64,000 nucleotides of DNA, taken from Enchytraeus crypticus. Lineage: Eukaryota; Annelida; Clitellata; Enchytraeida; Enchytraeidae. The stretch's first letter is position 1. Each line of letters starts with the position of its first letter. The notes beneath the pieces were generated by a model that was given only the letters and a program-made list of their open reading frames with translations, was not told the origin of the DNA and did not search any database. Shown here piece by piece: positions 47,368-59,280 of the stretch. A program made the translations under genes and the position numbers. The stretch is taken from the NCBI GenBank assembly GCA_905160935.1, contig CAJHZI010000425.1, positions 1,220,001 to 1,284,000 on the forward strand. Direction: 5' to 3'.

Positions 47368-50300
47368 GTTCGTGTTTTTAATATTTTACTTGTATTATAT
47401 TAAATAATATTACATTCAGAGGTCTATTTTAAAGTGTGATTCGAATGTCATTACTGTCACCGTTTTCAGTGGATATTAGCTACCGGGTAGTTTGACTGAA
47501 GAGTTTATTTCACGATTCTGAGTTAAAATTTGATCTAGAGGAAATATTTATGATTTATATTAAATGCTTCCATTATGTGAGTATTTAGCATGGTGTTTAT
47601 TCATACCATGGTGTGTATTTGTCAGTTTATCTAACAGTTTTTGCTTGGCTTCCATGTGGCTGGTTATTCATTATGTAGTACAACCATGAATATATTAATA
47701 GTTGATAATAATAGTTTAATAGTTTAATATATCAATAGTTGAAATGTACATTTTTATATGCCATTATATGAGAAACTTACTACACTAAATATTGCTCACC
47801 TTAATGTGCAAAGCCAAATATGAATGTAATAAAAGTGTGGAGTTGAAAAGCACACTTTAAAAATTAAAGTAAACCCCAGTCTGTATAAGGTGAATTAAAA
47901 TTGTTTGAAATTGAGGAGAGATTATGAAAAAGTGTTCTAAAAGCTTTCAAAGCCAGTAAAACTTATTTTATGTAGGCCAACAATTTGTTTCAATATCTTC
48001 ATCAACACATCTCAGGCTCTATTGTAGAGAGAACTATTTAACTTAGATATATTTCTATATCCTGGATAAACAGGATTGTTTTCTCATGGAATGGCGCCCC
48101 TGCCCAGTAAATGTTACTCGAAGCTGAATAAGACATATAGGGGCCCACCTCATCATAAACAAAATCCCCAAAGAATAATGGTATATTAAAGGAATGTTAT
48201 AGATGATTTAAAGATCCACTCATCTGTGGACTGGAAGAGAAAAAAATGGAAGATGGAGATGAGTGTGTTATATACCATGGACCTGCCAGTAGGCAGTGCA
48301 CTAAGAGAGAGATATAGTTATCTCTTATATATCTAATATATCTATTATATATCTTATATATTTCTTAGATAGAGCGATGCTCTCACTAGGGACTGATTTA
48401 ATGGTATTGGGCTTGTTTTAATTAATTGCATCATTGATTATGTTTGTTGTAAGCTTGTACTTTTATTTCTCTTTTTGTACACTTTGCATGTATGCGACTT
48501 TACACTGAGGTTTTTGTCGAAATAAACTTATCTCTCTCTCTCTTATGCTTTGAATATGATTAAACGAAGCTGCTGTGTAAAGCATTACTAATTGCGTGCA
48601 TGTTGTTAAGGTCGTGAGGGGGTGAGATGCAGACCTGCCAGTCGCTACCAGTCCAGAGAGTCCAGTGTTGATAAAGAGTCCCATCTCATCGAGAACGGCA
48701 ACATCAAAAACGGCATTCTGGTACGTATCGTTGCATGCAATGATTGAAAGTCGCTTTGATGATTTTGCATATTTTGTTTTTTAGAATCAGTTGTTATGTA
48801 TACTCATAACAAAATAGATTAACATAAAAAGTGAAATGATAGCAGGAAAAGTAGGATTGATCAAGACAATGAGAAATCACCTCAGAAGACATTTCTTTTC
48901 CTAAGCTTAAGGCTTCATTAAAGTTTTGCTAAGGCTTAGCTTCAGTGGTTGATCTAACTTACTGCTCAATATTTTCTTTTATTGAGCATGAATGAGCGTG
49001 AATACAGAAGGTAGTAGGAATGTGTACCTTGGATCTGTCACTCTGTGGAGCACCTGAGAGAGAGGGAGCAGTTACTGATTCACTGTGTAGAAGCTCCTGA
49101 CTTGTTGAGTGAGCGCCTTCTTTCACTGTGTTCATATCATCTTTTCTAAAAATATCCTTTAGAATTGATACCTGTCTAAATAAATAGGTTGTTCTAAATT
49201 TAACTGCTTGTGATACATTCTGAGTTGAAACCTTTCCACTGTGGAAATAAAATCCAAATGTGATGTCATCTGGATTTAAAGTCTCTGGTCTAGCCTTTGC
49301 GAATTCTAGGTTCTTTCCTATTAAACTGGCAAATGGCCATAATTTCTAGGATAACCTTTGTAATAACTTAAACCGGATTCTAAAGTCTTGTTAAACTGGC
49401 AGGTAACTCTAAAGAAATCCTCATCGGAAGGAAAGTTTTCCATTGGCCGATACAGTTGCTGACATTCCAATAAAAATTAACATAACATAAGCACCTCAGA
49501 CTCTGCTACTGGTTCTGCTGCAAAAGCTGCGGCATGTAAAAATTATAAAATTATTGGACTGATGCATACTTAAGTTACGAGCATTTGTGTTGCTTGTAAA
49601 GTAGATGTATCACTGGATAGTAGGAACGTTAGACGGAAGTGTTCATTCGTGAATGCTTGAGAGAATACTGAATATTGGCCTAAGAGTTGATCAATGCAGA
49701 TAATGTGACATATGGTGGGAACCAGTGTAATGCTATGGTGAATATGAATAGGAATGTGCGCATTGGATCCTCTGGTAGATCATTTTTTATTTAATCATAG
49801 CTCATTGCTGTACCTCTAGCATTTCATCTTTAGACCATTATTTAATATAAATTTCGTAGTTAAAGCATTACAAATTTTAATTTACGTTTTGAAACATTGT
49901 GCAATGCAGGTTACAATAACGAATGGGGCTGAAAAATTACCAGCCAATGAGGATTTATCATCTCGTATAAAACCGTCATCTTCGTTAGATAAAATCGCCA
50001 TCATTTCTACAAACCCTTCGTCTTTCATCAATCGCTCGCGAGACAATTCTTGCGACGACTTAGGAAAGGTCTCATTTGATCTGACGCCGGAGACTCAGAA
50101 CTCTCGACAGCCTGACGGTTACAATGAAACATCTCGCAGGAGGCCGTCAGGAAAGAGAAAAGATCGACGCTCAGTGGACAGGCCATTCGCAGGTGACGAC
50201 ATCGGGAGGAAAATGTCTGTACCAGATCTATCGAGTCATTCTAGTAAGTGTTTGCTCCTGCTGCTTTCTGTTGTGGTGCCTTTTTCCTCGCTGTTTAAAT

Positions 50301-51466
50301 TACTGTTCTAGCGTAAAAGATTTATTAAAATATTTTATGCTTGGAACAAACTTGGAATTCTTTGGTCCATCATTTTAGCAATCTATAATAGTAGGTGTTG
50401 CGTGTTTTCATGTGCTATATATGATGTTGAGCAAAGTTTTCTACGTGGAGTACATAGTAAGATGTTTACATGGTAAGATGCAGCTGTTAATGGTAAAGAT
50501 GTTTACACATGTGGTAAGATGCAGCTGTTAATGGTAAAGATGTTTACACGGTAAGATGCAGCTGTTAATGGTAAAGATGTCTACATGGTAAGATGCAGCT
50601 ATTAATGGTAAAGATGTTTACATGGTAAGATGCAGCTGTTAATGGTAAAGATGTCTACATGGTAAGATGCAGCTATTAATGGTAAAGATGTTTACATAGT
50701 AAGATGCAGCTTTTAGTGATAGCTGTCATTATAAGGAGATGAAGTTGATGTTAAATTCTTCACTGATTGATTTGACAGAATCGTCGGGGGATCGTATTCA
50801 CTATGACAGAGACTTTCTTCTCACTCTGCAGTATGCCAAAGAGAGTCTTCTCATGCCTCCAGGCCTTCCTCCCCTGCTGGAAATAACCCTCAGTCAGGTA
50901 ACGCGGTCTTCTATTCACCTTGGTTCAGCTAAGTTAGGCTAACACTTATTATCAGAATCAACCTGGTTAATTAATTTCTTATTATTGTATTAAGTCGCAG
51001 CCTCGTGGATATACTAAGTAGTTGGGCTGAGCCGGTGACTTGTTGGCAAGTTGTTCGACAGCAGATATGTAGGTGCAGGGTTCATATCTAGTGCTCGCCC
51101 CATCAGTGACATGGTATTCGAGCACGAAACTGATGTTAAAATTAACCATAGCCTTAGTTAATATAACCTGGTGCTTATATTAGTTTTGTTGTGTCCAGGT
51201 AACTGTAGAATGAACCAACCATTTACTGCGATTATTGTAAATAAATTGTGACTTAGAAATTATTGAGGAAAGCAACGGCAAACGATCTCACAAGCTATAT
51301 ATTTTTCTTAGTTATATGCTGTATAGATATTTTCCTATGGCTTCGTGATGGGTAACAGGAAGGTGTCACTGGACTGCTTTTAGTAGTGTGCTGAGTTAGC
51401 CAAGTAATGTGAGGTATAAGTGTGATATGTAATGTATGTGAGAAATCAGTATTGTTTTGAAATAGG

Positions 51467-51520
<54 letters not shown>

Positions 51521-51523
51521 ATG

Positions 51524-51578
<55 letters not shown>

Positions 51579-51603
51579 GAACCTGCCCGTAGGCAGTGCA
51601 CTA

Positions 51604-51652
<49 letters not shown>

Positions 51653-51703
51653 ATATAATATATATAATAAATTCTATATCTATTATATACTTGTATATAT
51701 ATA

Positions 51704-51753
<50 letters not shown>

Positions 51754-51756
51754 CTG

Positions 51757-51824
<68 letters not shown>

Positions 51825-52847
51825 ATGTGTATGTATGTGTGTACTTATGTAACCTGATATTGACCATCAGCAAAGCAAATTTTCTATTTTCCAAATACTG
51901 GTCTGTAGGGCCCTTTGCACTTAAGAATTTTTGTCTTAAATGCTGTAGCATTTGCTGCAAGTCTATTTCTGGTTGAGCGTCTGACTGCTGTAATGTCAAC
52001 ACGTTTCAGGCATGCATCTGCTGAACAAGTTAATTGATTGACTTTGAACCCTGTATACTCAGCTAACCTGAAAACGTTTCTTCAAAAATTTTAACGTTTT
52101 TAAACATTTTCACTTTGTTTTTATTTCTTAATACACAAACCTGAAAACTTCTATTCAAAATGTGCAATATTCAAAATGTGTAAACATTTTCACTTTGCCA
52201 TTTTTTTCCAATATTCCCAAATCTATAGTGCTGATTTTCATAGTTTAAAAAGAATTAATTTATATACTATTTATTAGGTTATTGAGTTTATAATTTATAC
52301 TATTTTAATTTATTTTTTTAAGAACCTTTTAAACTTATATTTTAAGCTTTAAAAGTTTGTCTTTTGCTTTTTGCCATATTCGAAGTATGTTTTGTGATGA
52401 TATGTAATTGCGGAAAAACAAATATTTCAACCTTTATTTTTTAGATATTCAAACACTAGCTTCTTTTACACTTTGAAAAATTCAAAGTTTACAAACATAA
52501 ATGAAGTCACTTCCATTTTCTCAGTCAAATGGCAATATCAATGACGTCAATAATGACGCTAATACTCTTTTACACTATTACCCCTATACACTTTACACTT
52601 ATACAAGGATACAGTGCTGCAGCACTTCAATAAAACTTCAATATCATTATTGTGATATTTCACTAATTGAATATGATTTTACACCTTTACTGAAATGCAC
52701 ATCAAAACTTGCTCAGATAAATTATTGTACTATTGCGTGAAAAATATTTACCCTTGGTATTGACGGTTTTGGACCTCCCTTTTGCTCACCGGCTTGGATT
52801 TGAATTAATAGTGCTCGATGTTGTCATGGACGACTGTAGCACTCTAA

Positions 52848-52900
<53 letters not shown>

Positions 52901-55900
52901 GCAAAATACAATATTGCTGCAGACTGCAGTTTTTTAGCAATTACTCTAAATGTTACCTAATTACTATTTTACAAATAAGTTTGTGAGATTGCACTGCTCT
53001 GAGTATGCACATAAAAGCACATCACCCTCATTTCTGTAATTTCCTTATCTTTGGACTGGTTTTCGGGATTTTGGAAGTTGCACCATTTCTAGACCTGGTT
53101 GTTCTCGTCGGCTTGGATTTGTCTCATTAGTGCTCGATGTTGTCATTGATAACAGTAGCATTCTAATTGTTGGCTGGAGCCAGTGGCGATGTCGGTAAGA
53201 TATTCGACCGTGGATCAGTATGTGCGGGGTTCAAATCCTGGGCTCGCCCGGCACAGATATTGCTTTCGAGTAATGAAAGTGACGTTAACATTAGCTTTAC
53301 CATGTACATGTTACTACATGTACAAGCATTTAACACTTATATGTAATATTTTTATATATACGTATATATTTTATTTATTCTGAAACAATAATTAAAATCA
53401 TTATTATAATTGTTGTTGTGTTATGTTATATGCACGAGTTACTATATTGTTTCAGCCTGTGATGAACTCAACTAATTCCCAGCCTCGCCCTCGACACTTG
53501 CATTTTTACACTTTAAAAAATATTGTTATCGTCGGCTTGGATTTGTCTCATTAGTGCTTGATATCGTCATTGATGACAATAGCATTCTAATTGTTGTTAC
53601 GCTACATGCACAAGTTACTATATTGTTTCAGCCTGTGATGAACTCTACTAATTCCCAGCCTCGTCCTCGACAATCCCACAGTCGTGGCTCGGTGGATCAC
53701 GGTCAGGCTCGTCCCAAGCACTCCCGCTCCATGTCTGCCATCACCCCGGCACGACCACAGCAGCAGCAACAACAACATCAACAGAATTCTTCAACTCTCG
53801 GCAGATCGTCTCAGCGCATTACGTCGGCGAATTCGATGTCTCGAGCGGAGAATCGTAAGATCATCAACGTGGAGCTGTCGAAGTCCGTTCACCTGCACAC
53901 GAGCGACAACGCGTGGAAGCCGCTGAAGAAAACTGCAAGCAATGAGCTGGAGGAAGCTGAGGTGAGGCAGCCAATCAGTGGTTTTATTTAATAAATGAGT
54001 AAATTAATTGATTAATAGTTACTTTATTCAAATATTTATCGATTGCTGGATATATGAAATCATTGAAATATGTAGTTGCTTAGTTGATTGAAATAAGCTT
54101 TGGTTTGAAATTTAGTCAATGATTTGATTTAATAGTAAATAAATAAATAAATAATTTTATTTAAATATCTCTCATTACTTAATTGATGTGCGAAATATGC
54201 ATTCATTCGGTTGATTGTGTGGTTGATTGATTGTATGTTGGTTTTTTCTGCCTGTGTGATTGTAGTATTTTGTTGATAAAAATCTTTACGAACATATTTA
54301 AATTAGCAATCTATTTATTAAATAAAAACAATGATTTATATTTGTTTACCATTGTTTCTTGTAGACTGATCAAGAGAATAGCTGCTATTGAGTTTACTTG
54401 TTCATGCTTATTAAACAGCAGATCAGGATTAGATAATTCCACTGATTAAATATGATGTGTTTTCTGAAAGATTGATTGATACAATTATTGATCAATTAAT
54501 TGATTGCAAGTTCATAATTTCTGTCAATTATAACTTGCAATTCTTTTTTGCCATGCAGGCAGTTTTCCGTTCTCTTCGTGCAATCCTTAACAAACTGACG
54601 CCACAGAAGTTTCAGACTCTGCTCCAGCAGGTCACAGATCTGCCCATTAATACTCAGACGAAGCTTTCTGGCTGCATTGACATCTTGTTCGAGAAGGTAT
54701 GATAAGCTAAGGTTGCAAAGCTAACTTGACGTCCATTTCCAATAAATAGGCTATTCTATCATCAGCAACCTCACAACCTCTTCCCACGAAATTGAACATT
54801 TCGTGGGAAGAGGTTATGAGGGTAGTTGATGATAGAAACTAATGTAGGTATGTTACAGCCCTGTGATCTGTTCAGAACGCAATGAACTGATGATGATGAT
54901 CGGATGATTTTTTTTGTATCGGCAGCCTTCTATTTTTAAATATAGGCATATTACTAGCAAGTCAATGTATGGTAAAAGCGTGTCGAAGAAGAATTTTTAA
55001 GAAGAATTTTAAGCAAGTTACTAATTAGACCCTCATAATCAATGCATATGGATAACTAGAGTTTTAGACTTATGGTTCTTCATTGGAGTTCAATTCTGCC
55101 TCCCTTCGGTTCCGTTAATTCTTCTTAAAGAATGAGCTGCGTAGCCTCTATGCATGAATGCTGCAGATAGTGTATGTTCTATTTCATGTTAACTCTAGCC
55201 TGACTTGAGTGAGTCAAAAATATACAGTTTGTATAATCTTTCTAATTAGGTGAGTTGTTAAATTCAGTGATAGTTTTGTATTAAGAGAGTAACAAGGAAT
55301 AATAGTCTAAGAACTTCTTATGCTGCGTCATTTTAAAGTAGGCACTAGACAGATAGTGGTTCAGATTATTTTTTTAGTTGTTCAGATTAGATTTATTTTC
55401 AGTGATTTAATGTGTAATAATTTTATCGAGTTATATTTAACTTAATTTAAATATTTTTTCAGGCAATCAACGAGCCGGGTTTTTCTGTGGCCTATGCTGA
55501 AATGGCTAAGTGCTTGCTAACGGTTTGTATCTGTAGTCATCTTAATAACGCACACACTGTTCAGTTTATAATTCAACTTAAAGTTATCTCGTTTCGTAAC
55601 TGCGACATTAGGACTTTCCTTGAAGAAACATTAGAAGTACCGCTGTCAGCAAAATGCAGTATTTTAATTAAACTTTTATGATTGGTGAGTGCCTTGGATC
55701 CAGAAATTTCTAAAAATTTCTAATCCCGACCCTAGTTAAACTGGGATTTAAGGGAAGGAAGATGGTGATGAAGATGAAAGTTTGCTCAAACTTTATACAT
55801 AACATATTATAATATTTACTGATTTTAATTCCTTAAGTTTAAATTTTATATATCTTAACATCTTACTTTGTTTGCTGATTTAGTCTTAGCAAACGGCTTC

Positions 55901-58900
55901 TTCAAAAGGTGCAGAGTAACCATCATTTTCAGTGATTATGATTTGAAATTCTAATGTTACGTGTTTTGAGTACTTTTCTATTTTTTTACTTATTATGTAT
56001 ATTTCTTTAGATTTCAGTTCCACTCGATGAAAATCCCAATGAAATGGTAACATTCAGAAAACTTCTGCTGGACCGGTGCCAGAGAGAGTTTGAAAGAGAT
56101 ATCATCGTGGAGATAGATCTGGAAAAGATGCAGACTGAAATCGAAGACGCGGAAACGGTTTGACAATTTCTAATTTCTGTTGCTATTTTTATTGTATTAT
56201 GCGTATTACTGCAATACATAGCATAGAGTTGGATAAGTGATGGGGATTCGCTATCTTCACTATTTAGCTTTATATTTTGGAAGTGATATTTTAAATTTTT
56301 TAAGACATCAAGAAGAATTTATCATTTATCGAGGACCGTGATATTATCGTCATCTTCGCTTGATTCCTAGTTTAGCTATGATCAGGATTGACACCATCTT
56401 CTAAAATCATCTTCTGACAGTGATGTCATCTTGTAACTTTCAGTTCAAGCTGATAGTTTGCTCCTCTGATGATCTCACAACGGTTGAATTGTCTGTCAGA
56501 TTTCAATCCAAAGTGACATGTATTGCTATAACTGTGAATCCTAATCCAAATTATGCTTTTTATATATTTGTTTTCCTTTCATGAAACTAGAGATTTAGCT
56601 GTATCTAAAATTTAATGTACAGGAGGAGAAAAAGAGTCTCCTTATTGCCGAGAAAGAAATGGCAGAACTGAAAGCAAGAAAGAGGTCGCTGGGAAACATC
56701 AGGTTAGATTTCTGTTCTGTTCGCTTGTTTCAGGATTCGCCTATTATTCCATATTTACTATGAACCAAAAAATTAGCTGATTTATTTAGTACGAAGGCAA
56801 TAAGACACCTTCTTGAAATAATCGCCATTAGTTCCTTATTTGGATTCTTTCAATATTTTAGGAAGCATTTGAACATGAATTTTAATGATTTTGCTGTAGT
56901 ATATGCTCTAAGTTAAGATGCAGGTGTTTGGCTGATTTTATGGTTTTAATGTAGATTATAATCAGAAAGGTATATAAGCTGCAATATCTATTAAAGAAGA
57001 AGATTTAATTATTTCTTTACTTGTATTTTTTTATGACACATCTGTGACTGTTTGGTGTATGTATGACTGTTTCACACATGTATGACATATTTATGACAGG
57101 TTTATGGGATAGTTGTTTAAGCTGCGGCTGTTTTCAGAGAAGATCATGGATAACTTTGTGACACAAGTATGACTGTATGACACATGTATGACTGCATGAC
57201 ATATTTATGACTGTATGACATATTTATATCTGTATGACATATGTAGGACTGTATGACATATTTATGGCTGTATGACATATGTATGACTGTATGACATATG
57301 TATGACTGTATGACATATTTATGACAGGTTCATAGGAGAGTTGTTTAAGCTACGGCTGTTGTCAGAGAAGATCATATCTGACTGTGTGACATTTATGACA
57401 TATTTATGACAGGTTCATAGGAGAGTTGTTTAAGCTACGGCTGTTGTCAGAGAAGATCATGTACGACTGTGTGACATATTTATGACATATGTATGACAGG
57501 TTCATAGGAGAGATGTTTAAGCTAAGACTGTTGTCAGAGAAGATCATGTATGACTGTATATATCGGCTGTTGAGAGCCAGTGACGAGGATAGTCTGGAGT
57601 GCTTGTGTCGTCTCCTAACAACCATAGGGAAAGATATTGATCATCCTTGTGCTAAGGTTGTATTTGTGACTAGATCATTTCTTTAGTGAACTTTTGTAAA
57701 AATTTCTACATGTACATTCTATAGTGTGCGACATGATGTAGTCTGTTAATATTTTATCCATATTTGTTTCGTTAATTTGGAAATGTTTAATTTGGAAATT
57801 CAGGTCTTTTTTAACTATCTGACTGTTAGCTACTATTATATTAACTTTAAAGTGTTATTGTATCGTATTAACTTTAAAATATTCTTATTTATATTGCTTT
57901 GATAAATTAGATATAAAATTATGTAAGAGTTGCGCAACTATTTTGATTTATACATGACGTATCATTCACTGCTTCAGGTTCACATTGACTGACTGATTGA
58001 TTGATTGATTAATTGATGCTCTGTGATAGGTTCACATTTATTGATTGATGCTCTGTGTCAGGTTAACTTTGATTGATTGATTGATTGATAGATTGTTTGA
58101 TTGATTGATTGATGCTCTGTGTCAGGTTAACATTGATTGATGCTCTGTGGTAGGGTCACATTTATTGATTGATGATCTCTGTCAGGTTAACATTGATTGA
58201 TTGATTGATTGATGCTCTGTGGTAGGGTCACATTTATTGATTGATGATCTCTGTCAGGTTAACATTGATTGATTGATTGATTGATGCTCTGTGGTAGGGT
58301 CACATTTATTGATTGATGATCTCTGTCAGGTTAACATTGATTGATTGATTGATTGATGCTCTGTGGTAGGGTCACATTGATATGCAGTTTGATAAGTAAA
58401 AGGAATTCTGTCGGGAGCTAAGATCTCGTCTAGACTGCGCTTTATGATACAGGACGTGCTCGAGCTGAGAAATACCTCACTTCTCAACTGATATCAGCTT
58501 TTATATCTTCTACTCTTATTAGTTGTCTGCGATTGATGCTGCAGTTAATGGTTTCTTAACCGGATGATATTTGAGGTTGAATAGTCGTAATTGGATTCTC
58601 AATTGGCGTAGTTAAAATAGTTTTTCAAATTTTTGCTGGAAACCCCATTTTTATTAGATTGCTTTACATAACCTCAGATCGTTTATTTAGTCCAATCCTC
58701 TACGTCTATTCTTCGCCCGAACCGCGCTTGTACGCCAGAGCAACAAGCCTAAGCTGATCAGTGAGATACACAGGATGCGGAGAGAGAGAGGGATGAGTTT
58801 CAGAAGCAACTGCAGCAGCAGCATCAGACAAAGGTTGAGAGACCCGTACAGCGCACAATGAGCTGTACGTCACCAGTGGGGCGTGGTTAACGGGCACGAT

Positions 58901-59196
58901 GAGTCAGCAGCTTGGTTACTTCTTTTTACTCTTCTTGTTGTTGTTGTTGAAATGACTTTGTTGATTTTTCTGTGATGTCGGGGTACTAGATCGGGGTTAT
59001 AAAATTAGTCTTCTTCAGTGCACTGCCAAGTGCAGGTTCAAAGTGTATATTCATACTCAAGTCTGTTTTCTCGCTGCATAGAGCACTCCTTTGATCACAA
59101 GTTAATCCCTTCACAGAGTCTATGCCTTATCCATATCTTATGTAGCTTATATATATACAGTATATCTTATATATATATATTTTATATATATATACA

Positions 59197-59280
<84 letters not shown>

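Larger units (their letters stand above)
52783..53600. repeat. Three copies of a ~77-bp segment in the intron before exon 5
   Basis: GGCTTGGATTTG..TTAGTGCTCGATGTTGTCAT..GTAGCA.TCTAATTGTT occurs at about 52790, 53111 and 53533. The first runs into (ATT)n (52849-52900), the second into SINE-A and the third into the exon 5 acceptor region. The third and the truncated exon copy at 53456 belong to one duplication history. Confidence 0.85.

Noticed and set aside
54806-54835. let-7-like string in the intronic hairpin (TGAGGGTAG..)
   Set aside because: The seed has an inserted G and the rest does not align. The hairpin is interesting but it is not let-7.
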